A stretch of DNA of 37,771 nt from Marinilabiliales bacterium (GTDB lineage Bacteria > Bacteroidota > Bacteroidia > Bacteroidales > DTU049), in the NCBI GenBank assembly GCA_002869435.1, contig PKSX01000124.1, forward strand, positions 1-37,771, given 5' to 3'. Of this stretch, positions 24,950 to 35,300 are shown piece by piece. The stretch's first letter is position 1; every line of letters starts with the position of its first letter. A program made the translations under genes and the position numbers. The notes beneath the pieces were generated by a model. That model was not told the origin of the DNA and did not search any database. It saw only the letters and a list, made by a program, of their open reading frames with translations.

Positions 24950-26188
24950 ATGCCTGTTGAAATTACAGCTCCCGTTGGTTCATTTGAATCACTGGTAAGC
25001 GCGCTTAAAAATGGTGCCGATTCTGTTTATTTTGGAATTGGAAACTTAAACATGCGCTCAGGGTCTGCTGTAAATTTTACGGAAGACGATCTGCAAAAAA
25101 TTGTCAAGCTATGCCGTGAATACAATGCCAAAGCATATCTGGCACTAAATGTTGTAATATTTGACGACGAGATAGATGCCGTTAACACCATACTGATAAA
25201 AGCAAAAGAAGCCGGAGTTGATGCAATTATTGCCACGGATATTTCAGTATTGAACAAAGCCAGAAAACTTGGGCATACTGTTCACATGTCCACCCAAAGT
25301 AATATTACAAATCATGAAGCTATTGAGTTTTTCGCACAATGGGCTGATGTGGTTGTACTTTCAAGAGAAATGACACTTGAAAAGGTAAAAAATCTAAATG
25401 AACTCATTCAGAAAAAGAATATTTGCGGGCCATCTGGAAAAATAATAAAAACAGAAGTCTTTGCACATGGTGCCTTATGTATGGCCATAAGTGGAAAGTG
25501 CTATCTGAGTCTGGACAACATGAACAGCAGTGCCAACAGAGGTGCGTGTACACAAATATGCCGCAGGCCCTATAAAGTTACTGACCTTGATGGAGGCATT
25601 GAGCTCGAGGTTGACAATGAATACATCATGTCACCCAAAGATCTTGCTACCCTTAGTTTTCTTGATAAATTGATTGATTCTGGTGTCAGCATCCTTAAGA
25701 TTGAAGGACGGGGCAGGCCTGCTGAATATGTGGGAACAGTAATCAGAGTTTATAAAGAAGCCGTAAAATCAGTTGAGGAGAACTCTTTTACTGAAGAAAA
25801 GGTAACTCACTGGATGGAAGAAGTGGCAAAAGTATATAACCGTGGTTTCTGGGAAGGATACTATTTGGGTCAATCCACAGGAGAATGGAGTAAGCGACAC
25901 GGCTCATCTGCAACAAAAACCAAAGAATATATTGGAAGGATAACAAATTATTTCAGCAATATTGGTGTTGCCGAGGCCAAAGCAGAAACCGGTGATGTAT
26001 ATCCCGGAGAAGAATATCTGATCACCGGACCTACAACAGGAATCATTGAAGGCCATTTTGAAGAAATACAAATTGATCATAATGCACAGCAAAAAGCCGG
26101 CAAAGGCCAGCTTTTTGCATTTAAGGTAAATGAGCTTACCCGCAGGGGGGACAAGCTTTATCGCAGGGTTGAAACAAACCGGGAATAA
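24950..26188 (+). CDS. U32-family protein, TrhP/RlhA-like RNA hydroxylation factor
   Basis: The 412 residues (start at MPVEITAPVGSFESL; an earlier in-frame ATG at 24848 adds 34 residues unlike the family) match the peptidase U32 family. GADSVYFGIG is near the N terminus. The signature EVFAHGALCMAISGKC is at about 170, CTQICRRPY follows it with the cysteines usual in the family, and ILKIEGRGRPAEYVG is at about 250. Despite the name, characterised E. coli relatives (TrhP/YegQ, RlhA) are needed for prephenate-dependent 5-hydroxylation of tRNA uridine or of rRNA cytidine. Which RNA is modified here cannot be told. The gene meets the last TonB gene tail to tail with no gap between the stop codons. 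Confidence 0.88.
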   Translation: MPVEITAPVGSFESLVSALKNGADSVYFGIGNLNMRSGSAVNFTEDDLQKIVKLCREYNAKAYLALNVVIFDDEIDAVNTILIKAKEAGVDAIIATDISVLNKARKLGHTVHMSTQSNITNHEAIEFFAQWADVVVLSREMTLEKVKNLNELIQKKNICGPSGKIIKTEVFAHGALCMAISGKCYLSLDNMNSSANRGACTQICRRPYKVTDLDGGIELEVDNEYIMSPKDLATLSFLDKLIDSGVSILKIEGRGRPAEYVGTVIRVYKEAVKSVEENSFTEEKVTHWMEEVAKVYNRGFWEGYYLGQSTGEWSKRHGSSATKTKEYIGRITNYFSNIGVAEAKAETGDVYPGEEYLITGPTTGIIEGHFEEIQIDHNAQQKAGKGQLFAFKVNELTRRGDKLYRRVETNRE

Positions 26189-26860
26189 TTACTGAAGTAC
26201 AAATCTAACGGGCAATGTGTACTGAACCCTTACAGGACGTCCATATTGCTTGCCGGGAGTCCATTTTGGCATTTTCTGCACTACCCTTACGGCCTCTTCA
26301 TCACAACCACCGCCAATTCCTCGGGCAACGACAACATTACTGACAGACCCATCTTTCTCAATAATAAACTGAAGAATAACAGTTCCCTGTAAATCAATCT
26401 CACGAGCTGCTCTGGGATATTTTATATTGTTTCCCAGATACAAAAACAACGCCTCTTCTCCACCGGGGAATTCCGGCATGATTCCGGGAATTAATATTAC
26501 AGAATTGTCGTCGTCCGGCTCAACATACTCATCCTCAATATCCTCATAGTCAAAATCATCCAAAGCTTCATCTTCGTTAAATTCAGCATCAATATCCAGA
26601 TCTTCACATTCTTCTTCATCATCTGTAATTTCAAGATCCTGACGCTGAATTTCTTTTTCTTTCTTTTTCTCAATAGTAATAACTGTTTCCGGAATGATAT
26701 CAGGCGGAAGCTGCACATCAAACCCATTTGATTCATCCGATTCAACAGACTTCCATTCAAAGGCAAATAATACTGCTGCCAAAGTCAGAAGCAAGCCCAC
26801 CTGAAAAAACATAGTCTTGAATCTTTCGAGGTTTTGTTTTTTGTCCTTTTTTTCTTTCAT
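26189..26860 (-). CDS. TonB energy transducer (third copy)
   Basis: The 223 residues (start at MKEKKDKKQNLERF; an ATG at 26890 would add ten residues with no counterpart in the paralogs) have one membrane segment (about 18-36, VGLLLTLAAVLFAFEW), a linker and a C-terminal TonB domain. The domain has MPEFPGGEEALFLYLGNNIK, YPRAAREIDLQGTVILQFII, GIGGGCDEEAVRVVQKMPKW and PVRVQYTLPVRFVL. The linker is strikingly acidic (long runs of Asp/Glu, about residues 70-115) and lacks the Pro-Lys repeats of classical TonB. It carries proton-motive energy to outer-membrane receptors. It is the least similar of three adjacent paralogs and follows a terminator, so it has its own promoter. Confidence 0.92.
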   Translation of the reverse strand: MKEKKDKKQNLERFKTMFFQVGLLLTLAAVLFAFEWKSVESDESNGFDVQLPPDIIPETVITIEKKKEKEIQRQDLEITDDEEECEDLDIDAEFNEDEALDDFDYEDIEDEYVEPDDDNSVILIPGIMPEFPGGEEALFLYLGNNIKYPRAAREIDLQGTVILQFIIEKDGSVSNVVVARGIGGGCDEEAVRVVQKMPKWTPGKQYGRPVRVQYTLPVRFVLQ

Positions 26861-26975
26861 ATGACTGATTTTAAATAGTTTATACAGCAAATTACATTGG
26901 TATTACACCTTATTCAAGACCTCTTTGGGGAAAGGTAGTATTGAGTCAGTAATTGGTTCAAGAACAGTAGTTCTC

Positions 26976-27005
26976 AAAAAAAAATGCACCCCAACAGGGA
27001 TGCAT
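26976..27005 (-). terminator. Intrinsic terminator of the second TonB gene
   Basis: ATGCA (26984-26988) plus CCC pairs with GGG and TGCAT (27001-27005) around an AACA loop with single mismatched bases. On the minus strand the stem is followed by nine T residues. It lies 34 bases past the stop at 27040. Confidence 0.75.
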
Positions 27006-27039
27006 GATATATATGATTTCACTGAAAGTGAGAATTGCT

Positions 27040-27708
27040 TTATCTGAGAACGAATTTTACAGGAAGGTTAAACTGGACCCTTACCGGACGACCCTGCTGA
27101 TTTCCGGGAGACCAGTTGGGCATACTTTTTACTACTCTAATAGCTTCTTCATCGCAACCACCGCCAATACCCCTTAGTGTTCGAACATTACTTATTGAAC
27201 CATCAGCTTCCACAACAAAAGTCAAATGCACTGTCCCCTGAATTCCGGATTCTTTAGCCATAACAGGATATTTAATATTTGAAGATAAATATTTAAATAA
27301 TGATTCTTCACCCCCCGGAAATTCCGGCATATCCTCTACAACCTGATAAATTGGTTGTGGTTCAATTATAATCGGATCGGGATCTTTAATGGGCGTATAT
27401 TTTTTTACCTTTTTATTGGGATCATCCTCCACATTAATATTTACATCATTTTTTACTACCTGATCATCTTTCACAATTTCCAGCTCTGTTGTTTCTCTGG
27501 GGAGTTCTTTTTTCTTTTCAGGCACAACCGGTGGCAATTCTTCCTCCACCAGTACATAATCAGTTCCGTATAAGTCGTTATTCACTTCATCGTAGGATTT
27601 CCATTCAAAGGCAAAAAATACGAAAACCAATGCCATTAGTAATCCTGCCTGGAAGAAGATTGATTTATATCTTTCCAGGTTTTTCTTTCTGTGCTTTTTT
27701 GCATTCAT
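27040..27708 (-). CDS. TonB energy transducer (second copy)
   Basis: The 222 residues (start at MNAKKHRKKNLERYKS; an in-frame ATG at 27765 would add 19 residues without counterpart) have one membrane segment at about 18-36 (AGLLMALVFVFFAFEW). A linker is rich in Glu, Asp, Lys and some Pro (ELPPVVPEKKKELPRETTE). The C-terminal TonB domain has MPEFPGGEESLFKYLSSNIK, YPVMAKESGIQGTVHLTFVV, GIGGGCDEEAIRVVKSMPNW and PVRVQFNLPVKFVL. It is close to the first copy. Terminators upstream and downstream frame it as a single-gene unit. It would pass energy from an ExbB-ExbD motor (not in this window except for the ExbD-like partial gene) to surface receptors. Confidence 0.92.
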   Translation of the reverse strand: MNAKKHRKKNLERYKSIFFQAGLLMALVFVFFAFEWKSYDEVNNDLYGTDYVLVEEELPPVVPEKKKELPRETTELEIVKDDQVVKNDVNINVEDDPNKKVKKYTPIKDPDPIIIEPQPIYQVVEDMPEFPGGEESLFKYLSSNIKYPVMAKESGIQGTVHLTFVVEADGSISNVRTLRGIGGGCDEEAIRVVKSMPNWSPGNQQGRPVRVQFNLPVKFVLR

Positions 27709-27811
27709 AATAATTGGTTTTAAGAGTTTATATTGCAATCTAATACAGAAACCGGGCAATATCAATACAACATCCGTGAAAGGTCGTCTGTGTCAAGTTT
27801 AAGGCATAAAA

Positions 27812-27833
27812 AAACCACGCCAAGGCGTGGTTT
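27812..27833 (-). terminator. Intrinsic terminator of the first TonB gene
   Basis: AAACCACGCC (27812-27821) and GGCGTGGTTT (27824-27833) form a perfect 10-base stem with a two-base spacer. On the minus strand a T-rich tract follows. It lies 20 bases past the stop at 27854. Confidence 0.85.
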
Positions 27834-27853
27834 ACAGTATTATATAAGGGAGA

Positions 27854-28534
27854 TTATCCCTGAAGGACAAATTTAATGGGCAGGTTAAACTGTACGCGTA
27901 CAGGTTTTCCTCTTTGTTTTCCGGGGGCCCATCTCGGCATTGATTTTACCACTCGAATGGCTTCATCATCACATCCGCCTCCAATACCCCTGAGCACTTT
28001 CACATTAGAAATGCTGCCATCGGGTTCAACAACAAATCCAACGAAAACAGTTCCCTGAATATTACTTTCTTTCGCCATTTGTGGATACTGAATATTCTTC
28101 TGTAAGTATTCAAATAACGCTTCTTCACCTCCGGGAAATGAAGGCATATCTTCCACAATCTGAAAAATTTCAGCTTCCACGATCACCGGTTCCTCATCAT
28201 CTACAGGAGCAATAAAATCACCAACTTCACTGTCCATATCATCCTCAATATTGATATCGAGGTCATCATCAACCTCAACGTCATCTTCAACGATTTCTAA
28301 CTCTGTAGTAGTTTTTTCTGGTGGTGGTGGTTCCGGTTCTTCCTGACGTGTAATTTCAACCATTTCTTCCGGGATGTCAATCATCTGCAGCTGACTCATA
28401 TCGTCGTCGCCTCCTTCAGTCTTTTTCCATTCAAAAGCAACGAGTACAGAAGCCAGAGCAAGAATTAAACCACCCTGGAAGAATAAACTTTTTATCTTCT
28501 CCAGATCGTATTTCGGGTCTTTCTTGATTTCCAT
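27854..28534 (-). CDS. TonB energy transducer (first copy)
   Basis: The 226 residues have one membrane segment (about 16-34, FFQGGLILALASVLVAFEW). The linker has a short Pro run (EPEPPPPEK) and a long Asp/Glu-rich stretch (EDDVEVDDDLDINIEDDMDS). The C-terminal TonB domain has MPSFPGGEEALFEYLQKNIQ, YPQMAKESNIQGTVFVGFVV, GIGGGCDDEAIRVVKSMPRW and PVRVQFNLPIKFVL. It lies 31 bases after the VanZ-like gene, so it may be transcribed with gcvH and vanZ, and it ends in a strong terminator. The order sprA-gcvH-vanZ-tonB is one I recall from other Bacteroidota, in which case the two copies farther downstream are the extra ones. Confidence 0.93.
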   Translation of the reverse strand: MEIKKDPKYDLEKIKSLFFQGGLILALASVLVAFEWKKTEGGDDDMSQLQMIDIPEEMVEITRQEEPEPPPPEKTTTELEIVEDDVEVDDDLDINIEDDMDSEVGDFIAPVDDEEPVIVEAEIFQIVEDMPSFPGGEEALFEYLQKNIQYPQMAKESNIQGTVFVGFVVEPDGSISNVKVLRGIGGGCDDEAIRVVKSMPRWAPGKQRGKPVRVQFNLPIKFVLQG

Positions 28535-28565
28535 GACTGATGTATTTAATTCGTGTAATTTCGCT

Positions 28566-28985
28566 TCAAAGATGATAAAAATTTTTCAAACATACAAGGG
28601 TAAACCAGCCAAATGCATCTCCTAATAAGTTAACGGTAAGATCCCAGCGATCAAAAGTCCTGTTTGGCACATATAAACCCTGAAATATTTCCAGCAGGCT
28701 GCTGTATATGGCAACAATCAGAAAAACCAGCACAAAGATCCGGAAAGACAATTTACTGCGTTTTTTAAACTGATGATAAGCCAAATAAAGTAAAACAGCC
28801 ATCAGGGCATAAGCCGCAAAATGAGCTATCTTATCAAGCATAAGCCTGTCAATCCAGTTGTATTTTGACAAAGAACTACCGGGCAGTGACATCAAAACAG
28901 CCACCATCAGCATCCAAAGGATGGCCCACCTGAAATGTTTAAAAAATGACTTATTCGCCAATATGACCTTTGTAGGTATCGGCAT
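28566..28985 (-). CDS. VanZ-like membrane protein
   Basis: The 139 residues contain four hydrophobic segments (about 20-37, 54-70, 81-100 and 121-135) and the VanZ-like features [17 protein letters not shown] and [28 protein letters not shown]. VanZ-like proteins are inner-membrane proteins of uncertain role; the family name comes from a teicoplanin-resistance gene, and no resistance role is implied. The ATG at 28985 lies 35 bases inside gcvH. An alternative TTG at 28961 would shorten the overlap to 11 bases. It is followed after 31 bases by a tonB gene. Confidence 0.9.
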   Translation of the reverse strand: MPIPTKVILANKSFFKHFRWAILWMLMVAVLMSLPGSSLSKYNWIDRLMLDKIAHFAAYALMAVLLYLAYHQFKKRSKLSFRIFVLVFLIVAIYSSLLEIFQGLYVPNRTFDRWDLTVNLLGDAFGWFTLVCLKNFYHL

Positions 28986-29331
28986 CCATCAGATTATCAA
29001 GTTCTGACTGGTCTGACATCTTTACTTTGATCACCCATCCTTCACCATACGGATCCTGGTTAATCAGATCCGGTGCGTCCAGAAGTTTCTCATTGAATTC
29101 AACAATCTCTCCGCCAACCGGCATAAACATATCACTTACAGTTTTTACAGCTTCAATGGTTCCGAAAGCCTCTTCCTTGTCAATGCTCTCACCAACAGTT
29201 TCAACTTCTACAAAAACCACATCGCCTAATTCTGATTGTGCAAAATCTGTAATTCCAACAAAGGCAAACTCGCCGTCGACCTTAATCCATTCATGGTCCT
29301 GGGTGTACTTTAATTCGTCAGGTATTTTCAT
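28951..29331 (-). CDS. gcvH: Glycine cleavage system H protein
   Basis: The 126 residues are a complete lipoyl-domain H protein. The lipoylated residue is Lys63 in [11 protein letters not shown], followed by the expected [20 protein letters not shown]. It shuttles the aminomethyl group between the P, T and L proteins of the glycine cleavage system in the cytosol; none of these partners is in the window. An exact -7 box lies 28 bases upstream, and the next gene overlaps its end by 35 bases. Confidence 0.97.
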   Translation of the reverse strand: MKIPDELKYTQDHEWIKVDGEFAFVGITDFAQSELGDVVFVEVETVGESIDKEEAFGTIEAVKTVSDMFMPVGGEIVEFNEKLLDAPDLINQDPYGEGWVIKVKMSDQSELDNLMDADTYKGHIGE

Positions 29332-29359
29332 TTTTTGACTATTTGATTTAATTAGCCCC

Positions 29360-29367
29360 CAAATTTA
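29360..29367 (-). promoter_or_regulatory. Candidate -7 box for gcvH
   Basis: On the minus strand this reads TAAATTTG, an exact TAnnTTTG match, 28 bases before the gcvH ATG and after the sprA stop. It suggests that gcvH-vanZ-tonB can be transcribed apart from sprA. Confidence 0.45.
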
Positions 29368-29397
29368 CATCATTTTTTGATGTGAAAAAAAATTTCC

Positions 29398-32300
29398 TTA
29401 CTGCGCAAGTGAGAACCTCATGCTTATACCTGCATTTGTATTACTGGTAAGGAACTGAGAAGAAATATAGGGGTTATTAATTACTTTATCGAAAAAGGCT
29501 CTGATGGTAAATTTCTGCGAAAGCTGATATTCAGCTGATGTATTAATTGAAATCACTTTTTGCCCCGCACTAATCTGATTCACATCTTCCACAATTTTTC
29601 GCAGTATAGTCTTATTATTTCTAATTGAGAAGTCGAATTTCAAATTAAGATCACTTTTAAAATCCTTATTCGCTAAATTGATTTCAACATCTTTAAACAA
29701 ATACCCTAAACCTAGTGTTATTTCACTGGACACCACTTCTGTGAGTTGGTTGTTGGCAAAACTAAGGGCAAGGTTGCGGGATTTTTTATATTCCACCTTG
29801 GTAATCAAACTATTCTGCCAGGTTGCATCTAGATTAAGTAAAGGACTATACTGTTCAGTAATACTAACCTGAGCAATTTCATATTTCGGAAGGAAGTTAT
29901 TCATAGCATCCTGCACAAATGTATAACCATCCTGATCTTCATCGGAGAAAAGCACATTGGTTGTAAACCCACCAATATTGTATGTAGAACGGTATGCATG
30001 TGATACAGTAAATGATTTAAATCGTTTTTTAAACCATGGAATCTTTGTCAGACCGTTATAGGTAATTCGCCAGTTTGGTAATGGGATTTTGGGGAAGCTG
30101 GTCTTTGTGAACTTATTAATTCCGCCTCCGGTATATGCTGCCAAAAATGCAGGGATTAGAACTTCCTGAGAAGTAGGACCATAACCTGTTGGATATTGCT
30201 GGCCTGTAATGGAATCCGTAAAATAGGAACCATCCCATACCGGGCTTTGCGAAGCAACAAGAGACGCTACCTCAGGTCTTGAATTCATAAACTCAAGAAA
30301 TGTATTATTTGAATAATCCTCATTATCACCAACAAATGCAGACTTCCACGTAATTATTGACATGGAGAAACTTCCATTATCAAGTGGGGAGTAACTTTTA
30401 AATCCGGATGAACCATCATAACGGAAATATTCGGTATGATTAATTGAATAATTCCTCATGGCTGTAACTTCAATTCTAAACCCATTGGCGGGTTCCAGTG
30501 ACACACGGGCATTTAAGTTTTCGTTTCTGCGGGTCATGAATGCATTATTAAGCATAGTATCCGTTGAAATGAGACCCTTCTCAACCATACTTTGTCTGAT
30601 ATCAGACTGATCTCCAAACACAAATCCCCAGCCCGGAGCCTGATTATCGAGATCCATTCCCATAACAGTCGGTTTCCCCCTGAAACCAGGCAATATAGTT
30701 CCTTCTGCCAGCGTATATGACAAGGATATATTTCGTGTCATCATTAGGAGACGAAGGAAATTATCCATTACGATCTTTGCAATTGGTGTCTTATCCTCAT
30801 CGGTATCTGTACTATCACTTTCTCCATCTGTAATAGCCGGATTTCTGACATTAGATGGTGGTCTTTGACTCGATTTATTGAGATCTTTAAGATAAGGAAC
30901 CTTATTATACAGATTAGTCATATTGCCATTTACATTTACTGAAATGGTTCTGTTATTCTCAATATTATTGCCATATGGGTGTTCTGAATACTCTCCCAAA
31001 GAATCTTTATAAAGCGGTGCTGCTGTCCAGGTATAATCTCCCTGATACTGAACAGATGTACTTATCCAATCCATAAACGGGAGTTTATTAATTGGAAGGG
31101 TATATGTAGCTTTAAAACTCTGGTTAAAACTGGTAATGCGACCAAGGTTTCGAATACTCGACCAGATAGAATCCATTTTTGCCTCATAATCACTGTCATC
31201 CTTGTCAACTTTTCCGGGCATTTCATCAATACGGGCAATGGCTGCTGCCGTGTAATCAAGTTTTATACTTTTGGTCAAGTCGTATTTCAGTGAGTAATTT
31301 CTGTTCCAGTTAAATGTCTTAAGATATGTTGGCTCAATTATAATTAATGCTCCTGTTTTATTCCGCCATAGATTTTCTTCATAACTTCGGTCCATATCAG
31401 TACGGAAAGATAAAGACTTGGGCATAAGATAGAAGTTAAAATCACCGATAAGTCTAAATGCCTTTTTCCTGAAAAACTTCATCTTTTTAAGCGGCTGATA
31501 ATTCTTAGGCGTATTATTGAAATTATACCCTAATGCTCCACGGAACGACTTTTTCAGATTATACTCTACATCAATATTTCTCTGGAAGACCTCATTGTAT
31601 GCATAAGTGAAATCAAAATTCGAGATATCATAGATTCTTGCTTTCTTATCTGTTCCTGTTTTCTCCTTGCGTACATTAATGAAGTTAATGCTTTTTCTTC
31701 GTGTGTAGTCCTGAACAATGTTCAGAATCGAATCCCTTTCCGACTGATTGCTGTATGTATCCAAATCATCCTCTAAATGTAGGTCAGGACTTAACGGATT
31801 ATATTGCGGATTACTATATGTCTCGCTGAAGTCAAAATGCAATGGAATTCTTACACCTGATTTATCTGGCAGGAATTTTCCAAGCTCAATATTAGTTGCA
31901 ATATCGTAAGATGTAATATTCTCTTTCTGCCTTTCAGAAACTTTCTTCTCAATGCTTCCAAAGCCGGCTGTAGACACATTCCCGACCATAACTACATTAC
32001 CTAAATCAGCCAGATCCGCTGTAACACGTGTAGTTGCAGCCCAGCCTCCCTCTTCATCAAACTCAGTAAGTCTAAGCTCATTAATCCAGACCTCTGCACA
32101 TTTTGACATTCCGTCGTCGGTCAAATTAATGGGAGATTGTTTTGGATTTCGAAGTCCAATCATAAGGGTACGCACATCGCTGAGATTAGGGATCCCAACA
32201 ATAGTCATTTTATTGGCCCCATCGTACTGATAAAAAGGAGTAGTTAGAGACACAGTACTTCCGTCTGCGCGCATCGCAATATTACGTGCAATTTTCAGGT

Positions 32301-35300
32301 CAATGAATTTTTCAAGTTCTATATCCAATGAATCAGACCAAACCAGATGTCTGATATTGAGGTCCTGGGCACTAATGTTTAAACTGGTAGGATTCAAAGG
32401 AACCTCGTATTCATAATAATTACTTGTAAAGTCAGTTCCCAAACGAATAAACAGCGTAATGTCTCCTGGATTCAGTGTATACAGATCAGGGTTACTGTTC
32501 TCAGAGTGAATGTGCATTTTCAAACGCTTGTACTGGCGAATATCAAAATCAGTGGTTTTGTACACTGCTCTTGCATCTCCGTCAATCAGGTTACAGGTTT
32601 TCAGAACCAGTGCCTGTTCATTCATTTCATAAAGCGTTGTGGATCCATATCCTATTTCACGCTCAATTCCCGGAGGAAGCACATAAGGGATAGGACTTCT
32701 GGCACCATTTTCCTCAATATTAACAGCGGAAATCTCAAAAGAAGTATTATTTTGATCATCACCGGGAATGTATTCACCCGGGCTCAGTAATTCATTTTCA
32801 TATTTTCTCCATTGCGAACGAACCAGTTCCAACGTAGCAAAACGCAGAACAATAGGCTCACTGAACTCGCGAAGGAAAATCCTCATAAAACGGATGGACT
32901 TGAAATCCTGAATATTACCAATAATCTGATCGGGATCCTTAACAGGAATCTTAAACTGATACCACTTTACATCCTCAGTAGTATTGTTTTCAAGATCAAC
33001 TGTTGTTTCAAAAATATCGGTAATATAATTTTCACCGACATTCATTTTTGAAGGTTGCAGATCAATTACATACTGAAAATACCTTTCCGCTTCGCTCAAA
33101 GTATTATCACGGTTAATATCCTCTACGTTTGGCAGAGTTGTGGCAGATGTTGGATAGGTCTCCGGTGACTGGTCACTGGTAGGAGAGTTGCCGTCCATGC
33201 CATTATACATTTTATAGCGGGAAAGTATATCAACTTCGTCGGCATCATAGTCACTGCCACGGAAATAATGAAAGTTATCACTTGACGGGTCACCAACGGC
33301 ATCTGCATAGGCCTCAGAAGCAGTTCCAAAAGCTGCTGCTACTTCGTTTATATAATCATCCTGGAAAAAGTTCTGCTCATCGGCATCACCCAGTCCATCA
33401 AGTCCAACATCCTGATACTGACGGGAAGTTGGATCATTGTCAAAAGAATTTACCAGAGCCTGCAATGTAGGTACCCTACCCCACTGCGTGGAGTCTACAT
33501 CAACAACCGTTGAAGTTGTTGGTAATCCATTCTCATAACTCTTTCTGTGGTCACGTAAAACATCTTCACTTATATCCCCAAGATTGAAATACAACTTACC
33601 CCCGCTATGCGACGGGTTATTTATAAACGGATCCATCATCCAAAACTCAATATACTCCACATTGGTTTCTTCAAAATCAGGAGTTTCTATTTTACGCATG
33701 ATACCGGCCCAGCGTGAAGCGGGGTCATTTAATGTTCCGGAGGCGTCCATCCCTGCCGAATAAGTTGACGGCAGCACATCATAATTGTATGGCCCTTTTT
33801 CTTCAGGATAATATGCAAGATCTAGAACAGCAATATTGGTAATAATTCCGTTCGGATTCTGTTTGTTTGGAAAAACTTCTGACTCAAGTACCTCACGCAT
33901 ATACGGGTCAGACTGCATGTCGTCATCGTTTTTGATATGTTCGGGAGTCAGATTATTGTCACGGAAAAATAATGGGTCTATAACATACCAGGCCAGTTTT
34001 GAGCGATTAAAACCACTCACCAGTGTACTATCATCTTCAGCTTCAGGAAAAATTGAGGTTTGTCCCTGTGGAACTGAACTCAGGAACCATGTTCCAACAT
34101 TTTTTATATCAATTGAAGACTTGCTACCCTCAAAATCATCTATATATGCAGTACCTTCTTTTCCAATTGCACGGGCATGACCCGGAATGAGATTTGCCAC
34201 TTCAGCATCAACCGTGATCTTTGATGGTGCTTTAGTTTGAATAAACGGTAACGCATCTACCGCTTTTGTCAGTAGACGAGATTCAGTCTGATATGAAAGA
34301 TTAACACCCCACATGGTATTCGATATGGGTTCTTCCCCAATATTCACTTTGTAGGTAAATGGTCTTTCAGTAAGGTTTAATATGGTGGCCCCAACGAGGA
34401 GACTATTATTCACTTCATAATCGACATGAGTCCCCAGAAATGTTTTTGTCTGAATACTGAACAGTGCATTACTTTCAAGAGAGATGTTAATTGGTGCACC
34501 TGAATTAAGCACCCCTTCATTGATAATTTTCACACGACCCAGAGTATAATCTACAGTATAGTCAACATTTTCTGTCAGTGGTACTCCACCTGCGGTAACA
34601 CGAACCGATCCCTGCGGAATATTCATTGCGCCCAGCGTAATTTCATTTCCTACCGATGACTTAAACTGACCTGTGATGGTAAACCTGTTTTTATCAGGAT
34701 ACTGCCTTGCTCCGGTCTTGGTCATTGTATATAAAGAATCATAGCAGTATTTATCGGCAAGTGTCGGATCATTGATCATATCCCTCAGATCCTTTCCAAA
34801 AGGTTCCAGGACTGGAAAATATATTCGTCCGTTTCGGGCATTGATTGTACCACCAAGTGTAGCTGCCTGATCAATAAAGTCGAATACTCCGTCGGGTTCG
34901 GGATCACCATTGGCATTCAGATTGTCCATATTAAGAACACGAATAAGGGGAATACCTTTAAGATCGCCTTCCAGCAGATAACCGGCAGGAACACCAAGTT
35001 CATCACTTTTGTATAGAATATCGAGACGAAAGTCCTCCGGGTTCACCTGATAACCACCAATTGCATAGACGTTTTTCATCATCAGGTCCCATAGAGGAAT
35101 TGTAGTATTTTGAGCTGTACTTTTCAGAAGTTTTACAGCAAGACATCCGGGAGAAGCTATACCACCATTTGAAAATTCACCTACCTGGTATACTGAATCG
35201 CTTCCAAGTACAGTGTACTGATATGCAACAGCAAGAACCTGATCATCATTAAGAGTAGAATTCAGGGAGATAAAACCAAGCTTTGAATTAAATGAATATT

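Noticed and set aside
24950..26188. Assignment of the U32 protein as a protease
   Set aside because: The family name is historical; the best-characterised close relatives act in RNA hydroxylation, and no protease triad is visible.
29361..29380. Hairpin CATCA-TTTTT-TGATG between sprA and gcvH as a terminator
   Set aside because: The stem is only five bases and no T-run follows it on the transcribed strand; the exact -7 box beside it suggests a promoter region instead.
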